A stretch of 6,319 nucleotides of DNA from DAOPZC01 sp035353175 (lineage in GTDB: Bacteria; Verrucomicrobiota; Kiritimatiellia; RFP12; UBA1067), in NCBI GenBank assembly GCA_035353175.1, contig DAOPZC010000132.1, positions 1-6,319 on the forward strand, given 5' to 3'. Below, in pieces: positions 1-6,075 of this stretch. The position numbers were made by a program, and so were the translations under genes. Each line of letters starts with the position of its first letter. Position 1 is the stretch's first letter. The notes under the pieces were generated by a model. The model saw only the letters and a list, made by a program, of their open reading frames with translations, made no database searches and was not told the DNA's origin.

Positions 1-164
1 CGACCCGGACGGCCCGACGCGGACCAGCAAGCAAGTGAAACGGGGATGCGCCCCGTCTTCGTCCGCGGAATCCACGCATCCGGGGCAACCGGTTTTGGTC
101 GCGTTGTGCCGATCTCAGCCGGCTGAGGAATGAGAAGAGAAGCGCGTATTTTTCCTGTCTGTCT
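1..164. other. Non-coding flank downstream of the GH106 gene
   Basis: No gene can be supported here. Two plus-strand frames are open from the window edge, to stops at 124-126 and 131-133. The second uses mostly G or C at third positions in its first dozen codons but resembles no family I recognise, so the end of a convergent gene cannot be excluded. The stretch holds a 6-bp GC hairpin (40-56, listed separately), a perfect 14-bp palindrome CTCAGCCGGCTGAG at 114-127, and a 7-bp inverted repeat GGATGCG/CGCATCC (44-50 with 75-81). That inverted repeat competes with the first hairpin. Confidence 0.5.
40..56 (-). terminator. Weak candidate terminator after the GH106 gene
   Basis: On the minus strand ACGGGG pairs with CCCCGT around a 5-nt loop (CGCAT), and the following bases are TTCACTTGCTT. 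The stem is all GC apart from the closing pair, but the T-run is poor, so this is only a possible Rho-independent terminator. It lies about 110 nt past the stop codon of the GH106-type gene. The palindrome at 114-127 is closer to the stop but has no T-run on that strand. Confidence 0.3.
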
Positions 165-3100
165 TTACTTGACCGCCACCCGCCCGACGGTCCTGATCTG
201 AACAGGCCCGAACAGACCCGACGGCAGCGGATCGTCATCAGCCGTCCAGTGGTGCCACGTGGTGAAGGTGAAGCGTCCCGTCGGGCTGGGCTTGCCGTCC
301 TGCACCCATTGCGGGATCTCTTTGACATGCGCCCCGGCCCATTCGCGGTCGTCCGTTTTCATCTCGTCGCCGATCAGCCTGTTCGGCCACAGGTTCGTCA
401 CCTTGACCTTCAGTGTGTTCCCGCCCTTGCGCAGCGCGTCGGTCACGTCCACGCGGAACGGCGGCTTCCAGAGAACGCCGAGCTTCTGGCCGTTCAGCTC
501 CACCTCGGCGAGGTTCTTCAGGTCACCCAGATCGAGTACGTAGCGCTCCGTCTTCTGCTTCTTGGCTGCCCACTCGAACGTCTTCACGTACGTGGCCGTG
601 CCCGAGAAATACTTCACGCCCTCGTCGGCGTGTTCGGTCCACGAGATCAGCCTGTCGAGCGTCACGCTCTCCGGCGCGCCCCAGTTCGGCGGGAAGTTCA
701 GAGTCCACGGCCCCGACACCTCGACCGGCGCGGGCACCGCGTCCGCCGTCGCTTTCAGCGTCTTGCCCGAGGCGGTCACGACCTCGAACGTCCCCGGCTT
801 CCACGCCCGCACCTCGACCGCGCCGTCGCGGTCAGCCGCCAGCTCGTAATCCGGAGCCGCCGCGCCGCTGCCGCTTTCCTCCGGCAACATCAGCAGCGCG
901 TTCTCGGCCACGCGCACATGCTTCGTCTGCCCGCGGTAGCGGTAGTCGAGCCGCAGCTCCTTCACCGTCATGCTCGCGGGGTCGCGCCCGGCCAGCGCGT
1001 TGTCGATCTTGGCCGACAGCGCCCCGTCCTTCACGAGCGCGGCAAGCTTGGCGGTGACGTCGACCGTCTGATCGTGCTTGGCCGGCTTCGGCGCGGGGTG
1101 CTCCGGAATCACGCCGTACACGGCGCGCTCGACCACGGCCCCGGGCGGCAGCTCGACGTTCTGGCGCTCCCTGACCTTGACGCTCTTGGTTTCGCCGTTC
1201 AAGGTGTAGTCGATCTTCATTTCCTTGGGCACGTTGGAGGCCGGATCGCCGCCCAGATCGTTCGTGGCTGGAATGCTGCGCGTCCCGCGCTTGACCAGCC
1301 GCTGCACCGCCTTCGTCACGTCTACGCAGCCGGGTTCCGCGTCCTCGCTGTCGTCGAACGCGCCGTACTCGGCCTTGAGGATCGCCAGTTCGTAGACCGG
1401 CTTCGCCGCCTGCCGCGCATCCGCCTTGATCTCGGCGCGCACGGCCACAGCCGGATCGCCCGAGGCCGCGCGGCGGAAGACCACGAAAAACGATCCCGCC
1501 GGCTCGAAGCGCAGCCGCAGCGTCGTGCGCCCGTCGCGGTCCGTGTAGACCGGCGCACGCTCGATCGTGCCGCTCTCCGGATGCCACAGCTCGGGCACCT
1601 TTCCGCTCACGCGGAACGAGCACTCGACCTCGTCGGCGACCGGCTTCGAGTCCGCCACGAAGTAGACCTCCGCGCCGTCCACGCGGCGGTGAATGTACCG
1701 CACGTGCGCCGCGTTTTCGGCCGTGAAATCGGGCTGCACCTTGAGCGCCGCCAGCGCCTCTTTCGGCGACTGCGCCCGCACGCCCTTGGCCCAGACCTCG
1801 TCCGCCAGCCGCCTGGACTCCTCATCGCACGCCGGATAGCCGCGCAGACCGCAGGACTTCTCGGGCTTGGGGCCGACCACGGCGGCGCCGGCCTCGACCA
1901 GCTTGCCGATCACGCGGAGGGTGTCGGGCGTCATGGCCTTGTCGCCCGGCAGCACCAGCAGGCGGTAGCTCATGCCCGACGGCAGCACGACGCGGCCGTC
2001 TTTCACCGTCAGCTGCTTCAGCGCGAACGTGTCGCACCCGTCGTAATCGTATCCCGGCGGCAACTCGCCGGCGCGCAGGCTGTTCGGCGCGCTTTCGCCA
2101 CAATAGAAGAGAACGTCGGCCACGAACCGGCCGGACTGCAGGAGGTGCTGGCAGCGCGCCTGGTAGGTCAGCCACGCCGCGCCCTGCTCCCACCACGTGA
2201 CCGTACGGTCGAAGTGGATCCCCCACGGCCCCATCGTCATGCCCGGATAGCGCGTCGGGCCCGTCCACGGCTGATGCGCGAAACGGTGGTAGATGATGCG
2301 GTTCACACCGCCGCAGTACACCACGTCGCCGAGCGCCTTGATCGAATAGGGATCCTTCTGCCACTTGCCGGCGGCGGCGTCGACGGTGAACGACTCCGCG
2401 CCGACGACCGCCCGGCCGTTGATGTGCGCGACCGACGCCGCCAGCTTGGCGTTGCCCGCCGACAGCGCGCCCTTGCCCGCCCAGAACTCGCTCATCGGGA
2501 TGTCGCCCGCACGGCCGTACTGGATGTCTTCGAACGGCCCGTTGCCGTAAGGCTCGACCGAGAGCTTCAGCCCGGCCCCGTGCGCCAGCGCCGCCATCTT
2601 CTCCGCGTAGTTCGCCGCGAACAGATCCGCCACCGTGCGGCGCAGGTCCCAGAGGAAGCGCTCGGTGATCTCGTCGCCGTCCACGATGCGCCCGCTGAAC
2701 ACCGGCAGGAAGCGCGTCAGCTCGTAGCCGTTGCGCGCCTTGAAAATTTCCGCGAAGCCGCGGGTCCAGTTCTGCGCCCCGACCTCGTAGCTGTCGATCA
2801 GCACGTTGTTGAGGCCCGTGTCCGACTTGCCCGCGACCTTCCCGAGTTCGGCCAGCAACGGCCCCATGCCGCCGTCCCAGAACGCCTGCGCCGCGTCCGG
2901 ATTGAGTTTGTCGCATTCCAGCCCCGCGCCTTCGGCCGGCGCCGGCGCGTTCCTGTGGCCGTTGGGCGTGTAGCCCACGCGCAGGATCGTCCAGTCGCCC
3001 GCCGGCACGTCCCACGCGAGCCGGCCCTCTGCCGACATCTTGCCGGTGAGGTCGACGATGCGGTCGCGCGCCACCCGGTTCTCGTCGCCGAGGTCCGGCA

Positions 3101-4097
3101 CCGCCGTCGGACGGTAGTCGCCGTCGTGCGTCACGAACGTTTTGCCGGGCAGGTTGCCGATGGCGACGCAGCCCGAGAGTTCGGCCTCCGCGACGGGCAG
3201 GCCGCTGACCTCGGGGTCGACGCGCGTGAAGACCACGCGGTAGATCTTTGCCGAGACCGGCGCGAAGGGCACCACGCGCTTCACCTCGCCCAGGTTCAGC
3301 GCGAACGACGTCACCGTGCGGAAGCTCGTCCCGTCGTCCGACGCTTCGAGCCGGCCGCCGTAGGTCCGCCAGAACGGCCCGTGCACGACCAGCGTCAGCA
3401 TGCGTGCGGGGAAGGGCTGCGCGAACTGGAACTGCAGGCCCGTCGGCGCCTTGGCTTTGGGAAGCGGCAGCCGCGTCAGCGTCGCGCGCTGTCCGTCCGC
3501 CGCCTCCGCCGCGCGCTTGCCGGAGCCGAGCACGGTCACGGCGGGCTGGGCATCGGCCATGCGGGTCTTTTCGCCCGCCGGCGTCGGGAACGCCAGCACC
3601 GCGATGTCGCTGTACGTGTCCAGATTCGCGGGCGGACGCGCGAGCGCGCCGTCGAAACGCGACGGGCCGGTCACGCGCGTGTCGCCCGACACCACCACCT
3701 GCATGCCCTGCTCGGGCTTCAGCCACGGCCCGCCGCTGCTCGACCAGCCCGCACAGTTGTGGATGCAGAGCTCGAGGCCGAAGCGTTTCGCCTCCTTGGC
3801 GGCATGCTTCACCAGCGCCGTCCACGCGGGGCTGTTGTATTGGATCGGGCCGTGGGGCATACCCGTGCCCACGTTGAAAATCTGCGCCCCGCCGACGCCG
3901 ACGCGGGCCATGGCTTCCAAGTCGGCCGTGATGCCCTCCTTCGAGACGTTGCCGTCCACCCAGTGCCACCACGTGTGCGGCCGCGCCGAGGCCGGCGGCT
4001 CGGCGAACCCCTTTTCCAGCTCATCCGCCGCCCCTGCGCTCCCCGCCATGAGGCCGCCCGCCATCGCCGCAGCCAACCAGATCCGTTCCGTGCCCAT
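165..4097 (-). CDS. Secreted GH106-type alpha-L-rhamnosidase-like glycoside hydrolase
   Basis: This 1310-residue protein probably removes L-rhamnose from plant or algal polysaccharides outside the cytoplasm. I recognise GH106 by the N-terminal block around residues 40-85 (HTWWHWVDGN, then ADLEAMARVGVGGAQIFNVG), by CIHNCAGWSSSGGPW (111-125), and by WDVPAGDWTILRVGY (362-376) followed by GLECDKLNPDA. Candidate catalytic glutamates are E438 in IDSYEVG and E568 in GAESFT. Their spacing of 130 is close to the pair I recall for BT0986 (E461 and E593). Residues 1-23 look like a Sec signal peptide, with a hydrophobic stretch ending AGSAGA before AD. A galactose-binding-like insert lies at about 235-310. 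Two DUF3395-like repeats lie at 903-1072. A GH2-type jelly roll at about 1120-1305 contains YFSGTATYVKTF and LNGQKLGVLWKPPF. I chose the start at 4097 because it has a Shine-Dalgarno sequence and begins the signal peptide directly; the in-frame ATG at 4145 has neither. Substrate specificity is not determined. Confidence 0.9.
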   Translation of the reverse strand: MGTERIWLAAAMAGGLMAGSAGAADELEKGFAEPPASARPHTWWHWVDGNVSKEGITADLEAMARVGVGGAQIFNVGTGMPHGPIQYNSPAWTALVKHAAKEAKRFGLELCIHNCAGWSSSGGPWLKPEQGMQVVVSGDTRVTGPSRFDGALARPPANLDTYSDIAVLAFPTPAGEKTRMADAQPAVTVLGSGKRAAEAADGQRATLTRLPLPKAKAPTGLQFQFAQPFPARMLTLVVHGPFWRTYGGRLEASDDGTSFRTVTSFALNLGEVKRVVPFAPVSAKIYRVVFTRVDPEVSGLPVAEAELSGCVAIGNLPGKTFVTHDGDYRPTAVPDLGDENRVARDRIVDLTGKMSAEGRLAWDVPAGDWTILRVGYTPNGHRNAPAPAEGAGLECDKLNPDAAQAFWDGGMGPLLAELGKVAGKSDTGLNNVLIDSYEVGAQNWTRGFAEIFKARNGYELTRFLPVFSGRIVDGDEITERFLWDLRRTVADLFAANYAEKMAALAHGAGLKLSVEPYGNGPFEDIQYGRAGDIPMSEFWAGKGALSAGNAKLAASVAHINGRAVVGAESFTVDAAAGKWQKDPYSIKALGDVVYCGGVNRIIYHRFAHQPWTGPTRYPGMTMGPWGIHFDRTVTWWEQGAAWLTYQARCQHLLQSGRFVADVLFYCGESAPNSLRAGELPPGYDYDGCDTFALKQLTVKDGRVVLPSGMSYRLLVLPGDKAMTPDTLRVIGKLVEAGAAVVGPKPEKSCGLRGYPACDEESRRLADEVWAKGVRAQSPKEALAALKVQPDFTAENAAHVRYIHRRVDGAEVYFVADSKPVADEVECSFRVSGKVPELWHPESGTIERAPVYTDRDGRTTLRLRFEPAGSFFVVFRRAASGDPAVAVRAEIKADARQAAKPVYELAILKAEYGAFDDSEDAEPGCVDVTKAVQRLVKRGTRSIPATNDLGGDPASNVPKEMKIDYTLNGETKSVKVRERQNVELPPGAVVERAVYGVIPEHPAPKPAKHDQTVDVTAKLAALVKDGALSAKIDNALAGRDPASMTVKELRLDYRYRGQTKHVRVAENALLMLPEESGSGAAAPDYELAADRDGAVEVRAWKPGTFEVVTASGKTLKATADAVPAPVEVSGPWTLNFPPNWGAPESVTLDRLISWTEHADEGVKYFSGTATYVKTFEWAAKKQKTERYVLDLGDLKNLAEVELNGQKLGVLWKPPFRVDVTDALRKGGNTLKVKVTNLWPNRLIGDEMKTDDREWAGAHVKEIPQWVQDGKPSPTGRFTFTTWHHWTADDDPLPSGLFGPVQIRTVGRVAVK
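882..1391 (-). repeat. Tandem DUF3395-like domains within the GH106-type protein
   Basis: Residues 903-984 and 988-1072 of the enzyme are two diverged copies of one domain. Matching blocks are CVDVTKAVQRLVKRG and TVDVTAKLAALVKDG, GGDPASNVPKEMKIDY and AGRDPASMTVKELRLDY, NGETKSVKVRERQNVELPP and RGQTKHVRVAENALLMLPE. Copy one also has LKAEYGAF and copy two RAVYGVI, giving the order: A-x-YG, VDVT, two or three hydrophobic residues, GxDP, K-x-h-x-h-Y, G-x-x-K-x-V-x-V, LP. This agrees with what I remember of the C-terminal domain of eukaryotic DnaJC11 (DUF3395). The internal duplication is seen directly; the family name is from memory. The block separates the catalytic part from the C-terminal jelly roll, so an adhesion or spacer role is possible but unproven. 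Confidence 0.65.
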
Positions 4098-4105
4098 CAC
4101 CCTTG

Positions 4106-4113
4106 TCCTCTCC
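4106..4113 (-). promoter_or_regulatory. Ribosome binding site that sets the GH106 gene start
   Basis: GGAGAGGA on the minus strand ends 8 nt before the ATG at 4097. The longer in-frame start at 4145 is preceded only by a GC-rich hairpin sequence and would put 16 charged residues ahead of the signal peptide, so 4097 is preferred. Confidence 0.75.
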
Positions 4114-4146
4114 GTTCCCGAGTCTTCGTCCCCTGCCCACGCCATC

Positions 4147-4183
4147 CCCCGCGCGCCACGCGTCGCGGGGTTGCGTCCCCCGC
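4147..4183 (-). promoter_or_regulatory. Two mutually exclusive GC hairpins between the flavoprotein and GH106 genes
   Basis: CCCCGCG at 4147-4153 pairs with CGCGGGG at 4164-4170 (7 bp, 10-nt loop). GCGGGG at 4165-4170 can instead pair with CCCCGC at 4178-4183 (6 bp, 7-nt loop). Both use 4165-4170, so only one can form. In the minus-strand transcript they sit just after the flavoprotein stop and about 35-90 nt ahead of the GH106 start. No T-run follows either one. They could tune read-through or stabilise the RNA, or could simply reflect high GC content. Confidence 0.3.
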
Positions 4184-4188
4184 CCCGC

Positions 4189-4737
4189 TCACGCCACCGT
4201 CTGCGCGAGCGTCGCGACGGCGTCCAGCACGCCGCTCTCGCGGATCGGATTTTCGTCCGCCGCGCAATGGCGCACCGTGTGGACCTCCGTGATGCCCAGC
4301 CAGTTCAGCATCTCCGTGTAGCGGGCGGGAAGGTCCTTGAAGCTGTCTTCGTCCGCGCCCTGGGACAGCAGCAGCACCGCGGACTTGCCCTCCGGCAGGC
4401 GCGGCGCGAACGCCGCGTCGACCAGCGAATACCAGCGCTCGACGAAACGGCGCATTGAAACCGGGATGTCCAGCCACCAGACCGGCGCGGCCAGAACCAG
4501 CACGTCCGTCGTGCGGAACGCCTCCAGCACCTCGGCGACCCCGTCCTTCAGCACGCAGCGGTCAGAGGTTTTGCGGCAGGCCATGCAGGCGCAGCAGCCC
4601 GTGCCGCGCACCGCGTTCAGGTCCAGCCGCGTCACCGACGCGCCCTTCTTGATGGCCGCCGCCTCAAAGGCCGAGGCCATCGTGTTCGTGTTGCCGTTCG
4701 CTTTCGGGCTCGCCGTCAGAATCAGAATCTTTTTCAT
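4189..4737 (-). CDS. Flavodoxin-fold NAD(P)H-dependent FMN reductase / iron-sulfur flavoprotein
   Basis: The 182-residue protein has the size and order of the FMN_red or flavodoxin-like family, cytoplasmic oxidoreductases that use FMN and NAD(P)H. The N-terminus MKKILILTASPKANGNT has the first beta strand and the phosphate-binding loop S-P-x-x-x-x-N-T. Cysteines C48, C51, C54 and C61 form C-x2-C-x2-C-x6-C, with an extra C49, followed by V-L-K-D-G. This fits the compact C-x2-C-x2-C-x4-7-C motif recalled for archaeal iron-sulfur flavoproteins, so a 4Fe-4S cluster is possible. Many relatives with a similar motif are simply annotated as NAD(P)H-dependent oxidoreductases. DVLVLAAPVWWLDIPVSMRRFVERW (78-102) is the second flavin-binding block, and LLLSQGADE (122-130) is the third strand. 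The start at 4737 has an AAAGGAG site and gives the canonical N-terminus; in-frame extensions upstream read as arginine-rich non-protein sequence. The GH106 gene follows on the same strand after 91 nt. The physiological electron acceptor cannot be told. Confidence 0.9.
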   Translation of the reverse strand: MKKILILTASPKANGNTNTMASAFEAAAIKKGASVTRLDLNAVRGTGCCACMACRKTSDRCVLKDGVAEVLEAFRTTDVLVLAAPVWWLDIPVSMRRFVERWYSLVDAAFAPRLPEGKSAVLLLSQGADEDSFKDLPARYTEMLNWLGITEVHTVRHCAADENPIRESGVLDAVATLAQTVA

Positions 4738-4743
4738 GCGCGT

Positions 4744-4750
4744 CTCCTTT
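4744..4750 (-). promoter_or_regulatory. Strong ribosome binding site of the flavoprotein gene
   Basis: AAAGGAG on the minus strand is followed by 6 nt (ACGCGC) and the ATG at 4737. It fixes the start inside a longer open frame that runs back to 4905. Confidence 0.85.
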
Positions 4751-4786
4751 CGACTGTCTTGTCTCCGCGTCCAATCAATAAAATTA

Positions 4787-4792
4787 ATTATA
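4787..4792 (-). promoter_or_regulatory. Candidate -10 box of the flavoprotein gene
   Basis: A perfect TATAAT on the minus strand, preceded by TG, sits in a short AT-rich island (4774-4793) inside GC-rich DNA, 50 nt before the ATG. Predicted transcription would start near 4779, giving a leader of about 42 nt. No TTGACA-like -35 hexamer is visible at 16-18 bp spacing, so the assignment rests on the -10 box, the AT island and position. Confidence 0.45.
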
Positions 4793-4880
4793 CACCCGCG
4801 GCGCGTCCGACGCGAGCGGCGATCCATCGGGGTGCGACAGGATCGACGACGCGAAGTACGGCGTCCGCTATGACTTCGTC
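4791..4880 (+). pseudogene. Unidentified coding-like fragment
   Basis: From just after an in-frame stop at 4785-4787, this frame reads YTRGASDASGDPSG, then CDRIDDAKYGVRYDFVW. Of 31 codons, 28 end in G or C, as in the genuine GC-rich genes of the window; that bias is lost after 4881 in this frame and appears in the transposase frame instead. No start codon or Shine-Dalgarno site is visible. It looks like the end piece of a host-like gene cut off on both sides. I do not recognise the family. It could be chance in GC-rich DNA, and the stretch also overlaps the flavoprotein promoter. Confidence 0.25.
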
Positions 4881-4881
4881 T

Positions 4882-4983
4882 GGCCAGGCCAAGACCGGAC
4901 TCCAAGCCCAGTTCACCGCCGCGGCGTGCAATCTGCGACGCTGGGCGCGCCGCCTGTGCTCCGAGGCGCGCAACATGGCATGA
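4882..4983 (+). pseudogene. C-terminal remnant of a DDE transposase (IS5/IS1182-like)
   Basis: This frame reads GQAKTGLQAQFTAAACNLRR, then W-A-R-R-L and about ten more residues before a TGA at 4981. The pattern G-x-x-K-x-x-L-Q-x-x-x-T-A-A-x-x-N-L-x-R-x-x-R-L is the C-terminal helix I associate with DDE transposases of the IS1182/IS5 type. Only about 33 codons remain. The catalytic DDE residues and the rest of the protein are missing, and upstream the frame breaks. It is therefore a dead fragment marking an old insertion. Assignment to a particular IS family is from memory and approximate. Confidence 0.5.
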
Positions 4984-5096
4984 ACCAACAAGAAGGGAGG
5001 TCTCAGGACTTGCCGGAGTGCCGCTGAAATCGCCCGTGCCGGCGGAAAACGGGAAAAACGACCGCAGGCTTGGCCCGGCGCGACGGAAAGCGCAAA

Positions 5097-5243
5097 ATGA
5101 CGGCCGCCAAAAAACCGGAAGCTCCGGCTATAGGCACCTATCGCAACCGACTTTTTCAGCGCAATCCAATGTACAACTACGACCCCTATTCGTCCAACAT
5201 CGGGACCGCTGTCAGAACAGCCAGCAATACTGCGTCAATATGA
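5097..5243 (+). CDS. Small open frame containing the MYNYDPY motif (48 aa)
   Basis: An ATG at 5097 preceded by GGAAAG (7 nt away) opens a 48-residue frame: MTAAKKPEAPAIGTYRNRLF, then QRNPMYNYDPYSSNIG, then TAVRTASNTASI and TGA. The second half, from the internal ATG at 5169, starts inside the 23-bp repeat. It resembles the small frame at 6076-6211: both have MYNYDPY followed by S or A and S, then a Thr/Ala/Ser-rich tail in which GTC xxx ACA GC is shared at the DNA level. The N-terminal 24 residues have no counterpart there, so the true start may be 5169, although no Shine-Dalgarno site precedes it. No function is recognised. It may be a truncated copy of a longer small gene. Confidence 0.3.
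   Translation: MTAAKKPEAPAIGTYRNRLFQRNPMYNYDPYSSNIGTAVRTASNTASI
5109..5127 (-). terminator. Candidate Rho-independent terminator for the AT-rich membrane gene
   Basis: On the minus strand CCGGA, loop GCT and TCCGG are followed directly by TTTTTT (5109-5114) in otherwise GC-rich sequence. The stem is only 5 bp, but the T-run is perfect. It lies about 220 nt beyond the stop at 5345 and would end transcription coming from the membrane protein gene before it reaches the decayed region. It overlaps the plus-strand 48-codon frame, which weakens the case for that frame. Confidence 0.45.
5167..5189 (+). repeat. Left copy of a perfect 23-bp inverted repeat
   Basis: These 23 bases, starting CAATGTACAACTACG and ending ACCCCTAT, occur again with no mismatch on the minus strand at 6213-6191. 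Both copies point inward toward the AT-rich membrane gene. In each, the third base begins an ATG that opens MYNYDPY. Identity stops exactly at both ends of the repeat, although weaker similarity continues inward. Confidence 0.9.
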
Positions 5244-5344
5244 CTTGCCATTTTCATGTCAAAACCGTTCCTTACCATCCAGCGTTAAATCCATTTGTCT
5301 CGATGTCACGATACGTCCCCTATCTCGGTTTCTCATTTTAGCAA

Positions 5345-6058
5345 TTATTGACCCGACATATAAAAGATTCGTACGAGTTGCACGGCAAAATGTAACACTA
5401 TGGAAATAATTCCTACCGTAATGACTATTCCACGAACAAGCGGAAGTCTCCAAATCTTATATGCAAATCCATTTCTCACGATCCGATCAAGTTCTGAATC
5501 CAAAAAATTCTCATCTTCAGCCGAAAGTGTTTTTTCCTTTGATAAAGTGACCGTTTCGAGAGAAGGGTAAAGCCGAACAGCCTTATCAATTAATTCTTTA
5601 GCTTCGACATCAAAACCTTTCCGCCTGAAAAGGTGTCCTATTATAAAAATAACGGTTGGATCAGACAAAAGTCTTGAACTCCTTATGGGACGATCAAGTA
5701 CAACAAAACTAAGGTACTCCCACTCAGGATACCGCAATTTCTTTAGCCCCTCTTTTATTAGTATCACCTCTATAAAAGGAACCAGTGTCTGATAACACCA
5801 AATTGTAAACGTAGTAACTATAAACCCACTAACCAACAGTCCACTTTTCAAAAAAGACAAAAAAACATCAAACCATTTTAGAAGATTACCACAAACAAGA
5901 AAAAACGTGATGCTCACAGATATGTACAAAATAAAAGAAGCATGTCGCGCTGATTTCTCCGCGATTTGCATTCTTTTGTACACCTTACGAATACGCTTCT
6001 CCATCACCGGTTGAAGCAGGATATTCTTGTTTGCGTTATCAATCCAGTTTTTCACCAT
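5345..6058 (-). CDS. AT-rich membrane protein of unknown function
   Basis: I do not recognise this 237-residue protein. It starts with a basic segment (K/R-rich at 21-39: EKRIRKVYKRMQIAEKSARH), followed by hydrophobic stretches at about 41-60 (FILYISVSITFFLVCGNLL) and 72-101 (GLLVSGFIVTTFTIW onward). A charged domain of about 105 residues (102-206) comes next, then a last hydrophobic stretch at about 207-231 (RGIVITVGIISIVLHFAVQ). The positive-inside rule puts the N-terminus and the 102-206 domain in the cytoplasm. That domain holds IIGHLFRRKGFDVEAKELID and KAVRLYPS, which looks like one TPR-type helical hairpin. The gene is markedly AT-rich beside neighbours that are mostly G or C at third positions, which points to transfer. 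The start at 6058 has GGGGA 6 nt upstream and TATAAA at 6083-6088. The end of the small MYNYDPY-related frame lies 17 nt upstream. Coding status is supported by length, composition and clear membrane segments. Confidence 0.75.
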   Translation of the reverse strand: MVKNWIDNANKNILLQPVMEKRIRKVYKRMQIAEKSARHASFILYISVSITFFLVCGNLLKWFDVFLSFLKSGLLVSGFIVTTFTIWCYQTLVPFIEVILIKEGLKKLRYPEWEYLSFVVLDRPIRSSRLLSDPTVIFIIGHLFRRKGFDVEAKELIDKAVRLYPSLETVTLSKEKTLSAEDENFLDSELDRIVRNGFAYKIWRLPLVRGIVITVGIISIVLHFAVQLVRIFYMSGQ

Positions 6059-6070
6059 CAGAAGTCCCCA
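6059..6070 (-). promoter_or_regulatory. Weak ribosome binding site of the membrane protein gene
   Basis: GGGGA at 6065-6069 lies 6 nt before the ATG at 6058, within an otherwise very AT-rich leader (6071-6090). A TATAAA (6083-6088) could serve as a -10 box, but it is only 25 nt from the start and no -35 is visible, so transcription may instead come from upstream genes. Confidence 0.4.
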
Positions 6071-6075
6071 TAATT

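Larger units (their letters stand above)
4738..5344. other. 607-nt junk-like region between the flavoprotein and membrane protein genes
   Basis: No intact large gene lies here. In order it contains the flavoprotein leader and promoter, an unidentified coding-like fragment, a transposase C-terminal remnant, a 48-codon open frame with the left copy of the 23-bp repeat, and a terminator-like hairpin. Base composition falls from very GC-rich near 4800-5100 to mixed by 5130 and AT-rich from about 5345. Two further minus-strand open frames of about 25 codons (5259-5336 and near 5190-5260) follow the membrane gene but have no family signal. Confidence 0.6.

Noticed and set aside
1..133. End of a convergent plus-strand gene at the left edge
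   Set aside because: Two frames are open from the edge but are short, resemble nothing I know, and lose their third-position bias after a few codons.
4098..4145. Longer start for the GH106-type protein at 4145
   Set aside because: It adds 16 charged residues before the signal peptide and lacks a Shine-Dalgarno site, while the ATG at 4097 has GGAGAGGA at good spacing.
249..4292. A 1347-codon plus-strand open frame opposite the GH106 gene
   Set aside because: It is arginine-, alanine- and histidine-rich with no family motifs and exactly mirrors the enzyme gene. Long antisense frames are expected in GC-rich genes. Another minus-strand frame (1822-3972) is rejected for the same reason.
4738..4905. 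N-terminal extension of the flavoprotein to 4905
   Set aside because: The extra 56 residues are arginine-rich with no fold and lie beyond the ribosome binding site and -10 box. The family starts at the MKKILILTASP motif.
5259..5453. Minus-strand open frame overlapping the end of the membrane gene
   Set aside because: Most of it is an out-of-frame shadow of the membrane gene. The remaining 25 codons (5259-5336) have no motif and no clear ribosome binding site.
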